64,000 nucleotides of DNA from positions 248,001 through 312,000 of the forward strand of contig JAXLZA010000002.1 in NCBI GenBank assembly GCA_046351135.1, read 5' to 3'. Each line of letters begins with the position of its first letter. Position 1 is the first letter of the stretch. The translations under genes were made by a program, and so were the position numbers. The DNA comes from UBA4427 sp046351135 (GTDB lineage Bacteria; Myxococcota_A; UBA9160; UBA4427). Below are positions 42,952-51,900 of the stretch, one piece after another. The notes beneath the pieces were generated by a model that searched no databases, was not told the DNA's origin, and was given only the letters and a program-made list of their open reading frames with translations.

Positions 42952-43863
42952 ATGCGCTTCATGTTCCAGTATCCGGAGACCCATGGGGCCGACGCGGACC
43001 TGCTCGAGGCGGGGGGTGTCGGCGAGCTCGCCGTCGCGGCCGAGCGCGCGGGCTTCCTCGGATTCGCGCTGACGGAGCACCCCGCGCCGAACGCGAACTG
43101 GCTCGCGGCCGGGGGCCACCAGACCCTCGATCCGTTCGTGGCCCTCGGCGGCGCGGCGACGGTGACGACGAAGATCCGGCTGCTGACCTATCTCGCCGTG
43201 CTCCCGTATCGCAATCCGCTGCTCGTCGCGAAGGCGGCGACGACGGTCGATCGGCTCTCGAACGGCCGCTTCATCCTCGGCGTCGGCACCGGCTATCTCA
43301 AGGCCGAGTACGCCGCCCTCGGCGTCGACTTCGCGGAGCGCCTCGCCCTCTTCGACGAGGCGCTCGAGGTCCTGCCGCTCCACTGGAGCGGCAAGCCCTT
43401 CGACTACGCCGGCCGCCATTTCTCGGCGAAGGGCATCCAGGCGATGCCGAAGCCGATCTGCAATCCGATCCCGATCTGGATCGGCGGCAACTCGAAGGCG
43501 TCGCGCCGCCGCGTCGCGGAGAAGGCCCAGGGCTGGATGCCGATGATCGCGCCGGAGCACGTCGGCGACGCGATCTTCAAGACGGTGCGCACCCCGCCCC
43601 CCGGCTCCCCCGACGACGTGAAGGCCCAGATCGCGGAGATCCGCGAGGCCGGCCGGGCCCGGGGCGCCGAGATCGACTTCACGATGGTCTACCTCGACAC
43701 GACGATCCGCGATCCCCGCCGCGACGCCGATCGCCACCGCGAGGCCTTCGCTCGGCTCGAGGCGCAGGGCTTCACCTGGCTCGTGATCAATCCGCCGACC
43801 GCGGATCGCGCCCGGATGCTCGATTTCCTGGCCGCCTTCGGCGAGACCTACATCGGGCGCTAG
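42952..43863 (+). CDS. LLM-class flavin/F420-dependent oxidoreductase
   Basis: 303 residues. Luciferase-like monooxygenase barrel: FALTEHP (active-site His), LLTYLAVLPYRNPLLVAKAATTVDRLSNGRFILGVGTGYLKAEY (the standard cofactor-binding region), GIQAMPKPICNPIPIWIGGNSKASRRRVAEKAQGW and the ending FTWLVINPPTADR. The TIGR03619-like F420 group fits well. It would oxidise or reduce an organic substrate using FMN or F420; no F420 synthesis gene is in the window. Coupled with the upstream acyl-CoA synthetase (2 nt), so an acyl-CoA or its precursor is a likely substrate. Confidence 0.9.
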   Translation: MRFMFQYPETHGADADLLEAGGVGELAVAAERAGFLGFALTEHPAPNANWLAAGGHQTLDPFVALGGAATVTTKIRLLTYLAVLPYRNPLLVAKAATTVDRLSNGRFILGVGTGYLKAEYAALGVDFAERLALFDEALEVLPLHWSGKPFDYAGRHFSAKGIQAMPKPICNPIPIWIGGNSKASRRRVAEKAQGWMPMIAPEHVGDAIFKTVRTPPPGSPDDVKAQIAEIREAGRARGAEIDFTMVYLDTTIRDPRRDADRHREAFARLEAQGFTWLVINPPTADRARMLDFLAAFGETYIGR

Positions 43864-43941
43864 GCTCCCCGATCCCGCCCGCGCGGCCCCGTAAGGTCGA
43901 GGCGGCCGGGCGCTCCGAACCCGACGACGAGAGGACCTCCC

Positions 43942-45102
43942 ATGACTCGTGCCTACGCCATCACCGCCGAAGCGATCGCCGCCGAGAGCAAGCGGGTCGG
44001 GGGCGATCCCGATCGGATCGACATCACCCGCGTGATCGCCCTCGATACCCTCGAGCTGCGCCCGGTCGGTCCCCGCGACGTCCGCCTGCGCATTCTCGTC
44101 GTCTCGGCGGAGCACAACCTGACCCACGCCGCGACCGCCGACACGGTCAACATCGCCGAGCTGCGCGGCGGCAAGATCTACCCGGGCAACTCCGCCGTCG
44201 GCGAGGTCCTCGAGGTCGGCCGCGACGTGACGCGCTTCAAGGCGGGCGACGTGGTCGTGACCCACTGCAACGGCGAGCCCGACGCCCACGGCTACCCGCT
44301 CCGGATCTGGGCCTACGACCAGCCCGAGTCGATCGGCTGGTACGCCGAGGAGGCGGTCGTCGGCGACTGGCAGATCGTGCCCGCGCCGCTCGCCTGCGGC
44401 CTCTCGCTCTGGGAGATCGCGGCGCTCCCGCTGCGCGCGCCCACCGCCTATCACCTCTGGCGCCGGGCCGAGGGCATCTTCCGGGTCAAGGTCTCGGAGG
44501 AGCGGCTCGCGACGCTGAACGTGCTCGGCTTCGGCGGCGGCGTCTCCGAGCTCTTCCTGATGCTCGCGAAGCACCGCGGCCACAACGCCTTCTTCTGCTC
44601 CGGCAGCCCCGAGCGGCGCCAGGCCCTCGAGGCCCAGGGCATCGTGCCGATCGACCAGAAGCGCTTCAACCGCTTCGCGGGCCGGGACGACGTCAAGGCC
44701 TTCGGCGGCGAGATCAAGAAGCTGACGGGCGGGCAGGGCATGCACGTCGTGTGCGACCTGCTGCGTGGCCCCGTCTTCGAGGCGGGCATCACGGCGGCGG
44801 CGCGCGAGGGCGTCAACGTCTCGGCGGGCTGGCAGCTCGGCACGACGGTGAAATACAACTCGGCCGGCGCCTCGACCAAGCAGATCACCCTCGACCACAC
44901 CCACTACGACACGATCCCCGGCTGCGAGGCCGCGACCTCGCTCTACGGCCGCGTCTTCAAGCCGACGATCCACCGCGAGATCTACGCCTTCGAGGACCTG
45001 CCGCGGGCGATCGCCGAGATGCAGGCGAACGTGCAGACCGGCATCCCGATCATCCGCGTCGCGAAGGACATGCCGGCGTCGGTGAAGGCGCTGGTGCGCT
45101 GA
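43942..45102 (+). CDS. Crotonyl-CoA carboxylase/reductase-like MDR
   Basis: 386 residues. A medium-chain dehydrogenase/reductase with the N-terminal catalytic fold (VRLRILVVSAEHNLTHAA, YPGNSAVGEVLEVGRDVTRFKAGDVVV) and Rossmann part LNVLGFGGGVSELFLMLAKHRGHNAFF. The PGNSAVGEV and the run EEAVVGDWQIVPAPLACGLSLWEIAALPLRAPTAYHLW recall crotonyl-CoA carboxylase/reductase, which is longer (about 430-450 residues), so this is a shorter relative, possibly an enoyl-thioester reductase or alcohol dehydrogenase. No structural-zinc Cys cluster is seen. Followed 35 bp later by an SDR. Confidence 0.82.
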   Translation: MTRAYAITAEAIAAESKRVGGDPDRIDITRVIALDTLELRPVGPRDVRLRILVVSAEHNLTHAATADTVNIAELRGGKIYPGNSAVGEVLEVGRDVTRFKAGDVVVTHCNGEPDAHGYPLRIWAYDQPESIGWYAEEAVVGDWQIVPAPLACGLSLWEIAALPLRAPTAYHLWRRAEGIFRVKVSEERLATLNVLGFGGGVSELFLMLAKHRGHNAFFCSGSPERRQALEAQGIVPIDQKRFNRFAGRDDVKAFGGEIKKLTGGQGMHVVCDLLRGPVFEAGITAAAREGVNVSAGWQLGTTVKYNSAGASTKQITLDHTHYDTIPGCEAATSLYGRVFKPTIHREIYAFEDLPRAIAEMQANVQTGIPIIRVAKDMPASVKALVR

Positions 45103-45137
45103 GGCGCGGGCCTCCGGGCGCGCGGGGAGAGATCGAC

Positions 45138-45878
45138 ATGGATCCGCTCTTCGATTTCACGGGCAGGCTCGTCGTCGTGACCGGCGGCAGCCGCGGGCTC
45201 GGGAAGGAGATGGTGCTCGCCTTCGCCGAGCGCGGGGCGGACGTCGTCGTTGCGAGCCGCAAGCTCGAGGCGTGCGAGGCGGTGGCGACGGAGGTCCGCA
45301 AGCTCGGGCGGCGGGCGCTCGCGCATTCGCTGCACGCGGGGAAGTGGGACTCGATCGACGCGCTGATCGACATCGTCTACCGCGAGTTCGGCCGGATCGA
45401 CGTCCTCGTCAACAACGCGGGGAGCGGGCCGGCGGCCAGGAGCCACGAGGTCACGGAGGCGCTCTTCGACAGCGTCGTCGCGCTCAACTTCAAGGGGCCG
45501 TTCCGGCTCGCGAGCCAGGTCGCGAAGCGGATGGCGGACGGCGAGGGCGGGGTCATCGTCAACGTCTCGTCGTCGGGGTCGCTGATGGCGGTGCCCGGGG
45601 TCGTGCCCTACGCGAGCGCGAAGGCGGCGCTCAACGCGATGGGGCATTCGCTCGCGGCGGAGTACGGGCCGAAGGTGCGCGTGAACACGCTCTGCCCGGG
45701 GCCCTTCCTGACCGACATCGCCCGGGCCTGGACGCAGGCCGCGCGGGACAGCATGCCGAACGCGCTCAAGCGGGCCGGGCGGCCGCACGAGATCGTGACC
45801 GCCGCGCTCTATCTCGCGAGCCCGGCCTCGAGCTACACGACGGGGACCCTCGTGCGCGTCGACGGCGGCATCGTATGA
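45138..45878 (+). CDS. Short-chain dehydrogenase/reductase
   Basis: 246 residues, the classical SDR length. Cofactor loop TGGSRGLGK (15-23), NNAG (92-95), catalytic Ser in NVSSSGS (142-148), Tyr158 and Lys162 in PYASAK, then NTLCPGPFLTD and the C-terminal TTGTLVRVDGGI typical of FabG/gluconate-dehydrogenase-like SDRs. The Arg in SRKLEACE after the second strand suggests NADP(H). It oxidises or reduces a hydroxyl/keto group. It lies in the plus-strand lipid run between the MDR and gmd. Confidence 0.93.
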   Translation: MDPLFDFTGRLVVVTGGSRGLGKEMVLAFAERGADVVVASRKLEACEAVATEVRKLGRRALAHSLHAGKWDSIDALIDIVYREFGRIDVLVNNAGSGPAARSHEVTEALFDSVVALNFKGPFRLASQVAKRMADGEGGVIVNVSSSGSLMAVPGVVPYASAKAALNAMGHSLAAEYGPKVRVNTLCPGPFLTDIARAWTQAARDSMPNALKRAGRPHEIVTAALYLASPASSYTTGTLVRVDGGIV

Positions 45879-45909
45879 GCCGGGCTCCGAACGGAATGGG
45901 GATGCGCGC

Positions 45910-46962
45910 ATGAACAGCGGGAATCGTCGGGTCGCCGTCATCACGGGGATCACCGGCCAGGACGGCTCCTACCTCGCCGAGCTGCTGCTCGCGAAGGGCT
46001 ACGACGTCCACGGCATCGCGCGGCGGACCTCGCTCTTCAATCGCAGCCGCATCGAGGAGGCCCGCGACGCCGCGCGCCACCGAGGCCAGGTCTACGCCCT
46101 CGAATACGGCGATCTCGGCGACTCCTCGAGCCTGAACCGGATCCTCGCGAAGACCCGCCCCGACGAGGTCTACAACCTCGCCGCCCAGTCCCACGTCGCC
46201 GTCTCCTTCCAGCAGCCCGAGTACACCGCCGACGTCGACGGCACCGGCGTCCTCCGCCTGCTCGAGAGCCTGCGCGCCAACGAGCTGCGGGCCCGCTTCT
46301 ACCAGGCCTCGACCTCCGAGCTCTACGGCAAGGCCCAGGAGATCCCCCAGAACGAGCGGACGCCCTTCCATCCGCGCTCGCCCTACGCGGTCGCGAAGCT
46401 CTACGCCTACTGGATCGTGCGCAACTACCGCGAGTCCTACGGCATGCACGCGAGCAACGGCATCCTCTTCAACCACGAATCCGAGCGCCGCGGCGAGAAC
46501 TTCGTGACCCGCAAGATCACCCTCGGCCTCGCCGCTGTGAAGCACGGCCGACAGCCCCGCCTCTCGCTCGGCAATCTCGACGCGAAGCGCGACTGGGGCC
46601 ACGCGCGGGACTACGTCGAGGCGATGTGGCTGATGCTCCAGCAGGACGAGGCCGACGACTACGTCATCGCGACCGGCGAGACCCACAGCGTCCGGGAGTT
46701 CGTCGAGCGCGCCGCGGCCGTCGCGGGCTTCGAGATCGCGTGGGAGGGGAGCGGCACGGACGAGGTCGGCCGCGACCGCCGCTCGGGCCAGGTCGTCGTC
46801 GACGTCGATCCCGCCTTCTATCGCCCGGCCGAGGTCGATCTGCTGCTCGGCGATCCGAGCAAGGCCCGCGACCGCCTCGGCTGGAAGCCGAGGATCAAGT
46901 TCGAGACGCTCGTCGAGACGATGATGAAGAGCGATCTCGAGCTGGTCGGGCGATCGCGTTAG
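45910..46962 (+). CDS. gmd: GDP-mannose 4,6-dehydratase
   Basis: 350 residues. ITGITGQDGSYLAELLL is the NADP-binding loop with the GMD signature GQDGSYL, and RRTSLFNRSRI is the conserved nucleotide-contact region. The catalytic set is Thr135 and Glu137 in ASTSELYG, then Tyr159 and Lys163 in SPYAVAK. FNHESERRGENFVTRKIT and LGNLDAKRDWGHARDYVEAMW follow, all diagnostic of Gmd. It makes GDP-4-keto-6-deoxymannose, the precursor of GDP-fucose, GDP-rhamnose and GDP-perosamine for surface polysaccharides. No partner epimerase or glycosyltransferase is in the window, so the sugar is unknown. It interrupts an otherwise lipid-type gene run. Confidence 0.97.
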   Translation: MNSGNRRVAVITGITGQDGSYLAELLLAKGYDVHGIARRTSLFNRSRIEEARDAARHRGQVYALEYGDLGDSSSLNRILAKTRPDEVYNLAAQSHVAVSFQQPEYTADVDGTGVLRLLESLRANELRARFYQASTSELYGKAQEIPQNERTPFHPRSPYAVAKLYAYWIVRNYRESYGMHASNGILFNHESERRGENFVTRKITLGLAAVKHGRQPRLSLGNLDAKRDWGHARDYVEAMWLMLQQDEADDYVIATGETHSVREFVERAAAVAGFEIAWEGSGTDEVGRDRRSGQVVVDVDPAFYRPAEVDLLLGDPSKARDRLGWKPRIKFETLVETMMKSDLELVGRSR

Positions 46963-46990
46963 GTCCGCCTCCGATCGCCGGGAGCCCGCG

Positions 46991-48037
46991 ATGAGCCAGT
47001 TCACCGAGCCCCACGCCCGGTCCGTCGACGTCGACGCCCTCGCGCGCTTCCTCGACTCGGCCGGTCTCCCGGGCGAAGGCGAACGACCGACGCTCCGCGC
47101 CCTCGGTGGCGGCTCGCAGAACGAGCTCTGGCTCGTCGAGCGCGGGGGCGCGCGCATGGTCCTGCGCAAGCCGCCGGCCACCGCCGTCGCCGACCGCGTC
47201 GAGGGCATGCGTCGGGAGCACCGCCTCGCCCGCGCCCTCGAAGGCAGCGACGTCCCCCATCCGCGCTACCTCGCCGGCAGCGACGATCCGTCGATCCTCG
47301 GCATGCCGTTCTTCCTGATGGAGGCGATCGACGGCTGGTCGCCCGTCGCCGGCGGGCGCTGGGAGAGCCCCTACGACGTCGACCTGGCCGCGCGCCACGG
47401 CATCGGCCTCGAGCTCGCGCGGGGCGCCGCATCGATGGCCCGCTTCGACTGGCGCGCGCGGGGGCTCGAGGGCTTCGGCCGCCCCGAGAACTTCCATGCG
47501 CGGCAGGTCGATCGCTGGCTCGCGTTCCACGCGCGCATCCGCTGTCGGGATCTGCCGGGTCTCGACGAGGCCGCCGCCTGGCTGCGCGGGCATGTGCCCC
47601 GGCATTTCAAGCCCGGCCTCATGCACGGCGACTACCAGATGGCGAACGTGATGTTCGCCCACGGCACGCCCACGAACCTCCTCGCGATCATCGACTGGGA
47701 GATGGCGACGATCGGCGATCCCCTGCTCGATCTCGGCTGGGTGCTCGTCGCCTGGGGACCCGAGGCCGCCGACATGCAGCATGCGGGCTTCATGCAGGCG
47801 CCGGGCCTCCCGACCCGGGACGAGATGCTCGAGCACTACGAGCGTTGCGGCGGACCGAGCACCGGGTCCATCGACTACTACGTCGTGCTCGCCCGCTGGA
47901 AGCTCGGCATCGTGCTCGAGCAGAGCTACAGCCGGCTGCTCCAGGGGGCCGGCGTCAACCCGCGGGTCGAGTTCTTCGGCAAGCTCGTGCCCGAGCTGAT
48001 CCGCAAGGCGGCGAGCCTCGCGGCGTCGATCGGGTAG
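46991..48037 (+). CDS. Phosphotransferase (APH / ACAD10-11 kinase-like)
   Basis: 348 residues, starting 28 bp after gmd. It has ALGGGSQNELWLVERGGARMVLRKPP (nucleotide-binding lobe), the Brenner motif LMHGDYQMANVMF and the metal-binding DWEMATIGDPLLDLGWVL. The pattern matches the kinase family linked to acyl-CoA dehydrogenases, and it is a distant paralogue of the gene at 19727. It may phosphorylate a hydroxy-acyl or other small hydroxyl compound. Antibiotic phosphorylation cannot be excluded by sequence alone. Confidence 0.87.
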   Translation: MSQFTEPHARSVDVDALARFLDSAGLPGEGERPTLRALGGGSQNELWLVERGGARMVLRKPPATAVADRVEGMRREHRLARALEGSDVPHPRYLAGSDDPSILGMPFFLMEAIDGWSPVAGGRWESPYDVDLAARHGIGLELARGAASMARFDWRARGLEGFGRPENFHARQVDRWLAFHARIRCRDLPGLDEAAAWLRGHVPRHFKPGLMHGDYQMANVMFAHGTPTNLLAIIDWEMATIGDPLLDLGWVLVAWGPEAADMQHAGFMQAPGLPTRDEMLEHYERCGGPSTGSIDYYVVLARWKLGIVLEQSYSRLLQGAGVNPRVEFFGKLVPELIRKAASLAASIG

Positions 48038-48098
48038 GGGCGCGGGGCACGAGGCGACCCGCGGTGGCCGGGGACCGTCGAGCGCGGATCGCGACGAC

Positions 48099-48113
48099 AT
48101 GGCCCGTGGCCAT
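48099..48113. terminator. Small hairpin between convergent genes
   Basis: ATGGCC and GGCCAT (6 bp, perfect) enclose CGT in the 86 bp between the convergent APH kinase and NTF2-like genes. It is symmetric, so it could serve both strands. Short and without T-runs, so only weakly supported. Confidence 0.25.
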
Positions 48114-48123
48114 CTCTCGCGGC

Positions 48124-48678
48124 TCAGTCCGATGGCCCCACCCGCTTCCAGAACGCCCCCCAGCTCGGCCAGGCGTCGGGGAGCTGGGTCGTCGTCAGGG
48201 GGTCGTGGTCGAGGCCGGCGCCGATGCGCGGGCGCTCGAGGGCGTCGGTGATGTAGTAGCGATGGAACTTGCGGCGCTCGAAGTACCACTCGCCGCCCTG
48301 CCGGACGTATCGATCCCAGTACTGCAGCACGCCGACCTGCCAGATCCCCTGCTCGGGCCGCTCGAGCTCGTCGCGGACCTGGACCGTCCCGCGCGCGTGG
48401 TCGGCGTCGTCGAAGTCGACGACGTGGTTTCCGATCAGGTGGATCGAGGTCCGCATCTCGCTCATCGTGCTCGAGAACCAGCGGTGGAGCGCGGCGCGGC
48501 CGCGCTCGTCGCGACCGACCCGCACGTCCTCCGGAAAGAGCTGGACCAGCGCGTCCATGTCCCGGGTATCGAGGCAGAGCGCATAACGAAAGGCGAGCTG
48601 GCGGATCGCGGCGAGGGACTCCATCCGGTCGAGGCGCTCTTCGACGGTCGTGGGCTGCCAGGGGCCGAGTCGGGACAT
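48124..48678 (-). CDS. NTF2-like (SnoaL_4-type) protein
   Basis: 184 residues from ATG 48678. The pattern LDRMESLAAIRQLAFRYALCLDTRDMDALVQLFPEDVRVGRD, then HRWFSSTMSEMRTSIHLIGNHVVDFDDADHARGTVQVRDE and YWDRYVRQGGEWYFERRKFHRYY, is the SnoaL_4 branch of the NTF2-like superfamily, which includes ring-hydroxylating dioxygenase beta-like folds and scytalone-dehydratase relatives. The Tyr, Asp and His residues expected for dehydratases (Y in RYALCLD, D in LDTRDMD, H in HLIGNH) are present, so dehydratase activity is possible. It sits between an APH kinase and the large membrane protein, divergent from the latter. Confidence 0.85.
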   Translation of the reverse strand: MSRLGPWQPTTVEERLDRMESLAAIRQLAFRYALCLDTRDMDALVQLFPEDVRVGRDERGRAALHRWFSSTMSEMRTSIHLIGNHVVDFDDADHARGTVQVRDELERPEQGIWQVGVLQYWDRYVRQGGEWYFERRKFHRYYITDALERPRIGAGLDHDPLTTTQLPDAWPSWGAFWKRVGPSD

Positions 48679-48904
48679 GGATGGTCGTTCTCCGGGGGGC
48701 GTGCGGCGGGGCGGAGTCGTTTCGCATCCGAAACGGCACGCCTGGCTTCGAGGGCTGCGAGAAAACCCGAGCAGACTAGCGAGTGTCCATGGCCGGGACC
48801 CGCGCGAACGGGGATCCTCCGCGTCGGATGCGAGGACCGTGCGCGGGTGAACCCCGGGCGGCGGTCGCTTGTCCGAAGGACCACGCGAACGACGGGGGGG
48901 CTCC

Positions 48905-51900
48905 ATGCGACGAAGGTTCGGGGCGGAGTGGATGCGGTGGGGCTCGGGCATCGCTGCGGCGGGAGTCCTGCTCATGACCTCGAGCCTCGCGGCCGAGCCC
49001 CTCGCGCGGGGCGACGTGCCCGAGCCGCTGCGGCCCTGGGTCGACTGGGTTCTCGCCGGCCACGAAGACGCGGCCTGTCCGTTCCTCCAGGGCGACGGGT
49101 CGCGGGTCTGCCTCTGGCCCGGTCGGCTGATGCTCGCGCTCGAAGGGCAGGGCGGAACCTTTCGCCAGGAGATCTTCGCGGCGCGCGCGGTCGACGTCCC
49201 GCTGCCGGGGGGACTCGGGCCGGTCTGGCCCGAGGACGTGAAGGTCGATGGCGAGCGCGCACCGGTCGTCGAGCTCGGCGGTCGCCCCCACGTCCGCCTC
49301 GCCGCCGGGAACCGTACGCTCGAGGGGCGCTTCGCCTGGACCGAGCTGCCGCCGGGGCTCCCGCTCCCGAGCGAGATCGGTCTCGTCGACCTCGTACTCG
49401 ACGGCCGGCGCGTCGCACGGCCGCGGCGGGATGCGGAGGGCGCGTTGTGGCTGCGGGAGGCGACCGAAAAGGTCGAGTCCGGTCCCGTCGAGAATCGCGT
49501 CGACGTCGAGGTGGTGCGGCGCTTCGACGATGCGGTGCCTCCGCGGCTGCTCACGCTGATCCGCCTGCGCGTCTCGGGGGAGGCGCGCGAGGAGCGGCTC
49601 GGCGTCGCACTGCCGGAGAGCTGGCTCGCGACGGCGCTCTCGTCGCCGCTGCCGGCGCGGCTCGATCCGGACGGCCGGCTCCGCGTCCAGCTGCGGCCCG
49701 GGGACTGGACGCTGCGCATCGACGCGCGACTCGCGAAGCCCGCGCTCTCGTTCGGGTTGCCGAAGCAGCCCGAAGGCGCGCGATTCGACGACAGCGAGGT
49801 CTGGTCGGTCGCCCTCGCGCCCGAGCTGCGCCTCGTCGACGTCACCGGGGCGCCCTCGATCGATCCGACCCAGGCCGAGATCCCGCCCGACTGGCACGCG
49901 CTCGCGACCTATCGCCTCGAGGCCGGGACGATTCTCGAGCTCGCCGAGAAGCGGCGCGGCAACGAGGGCAGCGCCGGCGATCAGCTGATGCTCGAGCGGA
50001 CCTGGCTCCTCGACTTCGACGGCGGCGGAGCGACGGTCGTCGATCGACTGCAGGGGACGCTGCGCCGCTCGCTCCGTGTCGAGATGGCGCCGGGCACCGA
50101 CCTCGGCCGCGTCGCGATCGGCGGCGTCGACCAGCCGATCACGCGCCGCGCCGAAGGCGATCGCCTCGGCATCGAGACCTCCCTCGGCAGCCTCACCCTC
50201 GACGCCGACAGCCGGATTCCGGGCAGCCCGAGCCGCCTCGCCGCCGTCGGCTGGGATCACGACGTCGACCAGCTCTCCGGCTCGATCCTGATTCCGCCGG
50301 GCTATCGCCTGCTCCACGCGGGGGGCGTCGACGGAGCGAGCTCGACCTGGATCTCGAGCTGGGACCTGCTGTCGGTCTTCTTCGTACTGCTGATGACGGT
50401 CGTCTGTCTGCGCCTGTTCGGGCCGACCGGGGCCGCGCTCGCCCTCGCGACGCTCGTGCTGGTCTGGAACGAGCCCGGTGCACCGATGCGCCTCTGGCTC
50501 GCCCTCGCCATCGCCGAGGCGTTGCGGCGCGCGGTGGGCCACGGCCGCTTCGCGCGCGTCGTGCAGGTCGCGGAGGGCCTCGTCGCGGTCGCGATCGTCG
50601 TCGTCGCGGTGCCCTTCGCGATCGGACAGCTGCGCGGCGGACTCTTTCCGGCGCTCGCCCCCCATCCCGACGGCGGATTCTTCGAAGGGGTCGCGGAGCC
50701 GATGGCCTCGGGCGGCGTCGCGCCACCCGAGGCGATGGTCGCCGAGTCGGCCGCCGTCGCGTTCGATGCGGCCGGGGTCGACGGGGCGCAGCCCATGTCG
50801 ACGCCCCCGGCTTCGCCCGAGGCCGTCGCCGGAATCGAGGTCCGGAAGGCCGAGCGGGGCGGATCGTACGCGAGCCTGTCCGACGAATACGGGAGCGTCG
50901 GCGGGCGACCCGGCCGATGGGATCGCGCCCGAAGTCGGGCCCTCGAGGCGGATCCGTCGGCGGTCGTTCCGACCGGTCCGGGTCGGCCGGACTGGCGCTG
51001 GGAGCGGATCGAGCTGCGCTTTAGCGGGCCGGTCACCCGGGATCATGCGCTCTCGCTCTGGCTGCTGCCGCCCGCCGCGAACGCGCTGCTCGCGATCCTG
51101 CGCGTGCTCGCCGTCGCGGCGCTGCTCGGGCTCTTCGCGCGCAGCGCGCGGGACGCTTCCCTCGGCACGGGCGGGCTCGGGCCCCTCGGTCTGCGCTTCG
51201 GCGGGGCCACGGTTGCCGGGGTCACGCTCGCGGGCCTCGCGCTCGTGGCTCCGCTCTCGGCGCCGAGCGTCGCGCGGGCCGACATGCCGACGCCGGAGCT
51301 GCTCGAGACGCTGCGGGGCCGCCTGCTCGAGAATCCGGCCTGCGTGCCGAGCTGCGCGGTCTTCTCGCGGCTCGAGGTCGAGGTCGCCGCCGAGCGGCTG
51401 CGGCTCGCGGCGACGATCGAGGCGCGGGAGGAGACGGGCGTCCCGCTGCCGGGCGCGGGGCCCGGGGAGACGAGCTGGGTTCCGGAGACGATCCGCGTCG
51501 ACGGCGGGCGCGCGACGGCGATCCGCCGCGACGCGAACGGCGTCGTCTGGCTGCGGCTCGCGCGCGGCGTCCACGCGGTCGAGCTCGAGGGGGCGATGCC
51601 GCCCCACGAGTCGGTGCAGGTGGCGCTCCCGCTCGCGCCGAGGCGGGCCGCGCTCGTCGGCGAGGCGCGCGGCTGGAGCGTCGTCGGCATCGCGCCCGAT
51701 GGCACCGCGAGCGGGGCCCTGCAGCTCGTGCGCGAGGCGGCGGCGCCGAGCCCGGCGACCGCGACTGCGGGCGAGGCATCGGCATCCATCGGGAGCGCGA
51801 AGGCAGCGCAGCTCGAGCCGTCGGTGGTCCTGCCCTTCGTCGAGCTGACGCGGCATTTCGAGCTCGGGCTGCGCTGGCAGGGCGAGACCCGCGTCGAGCG

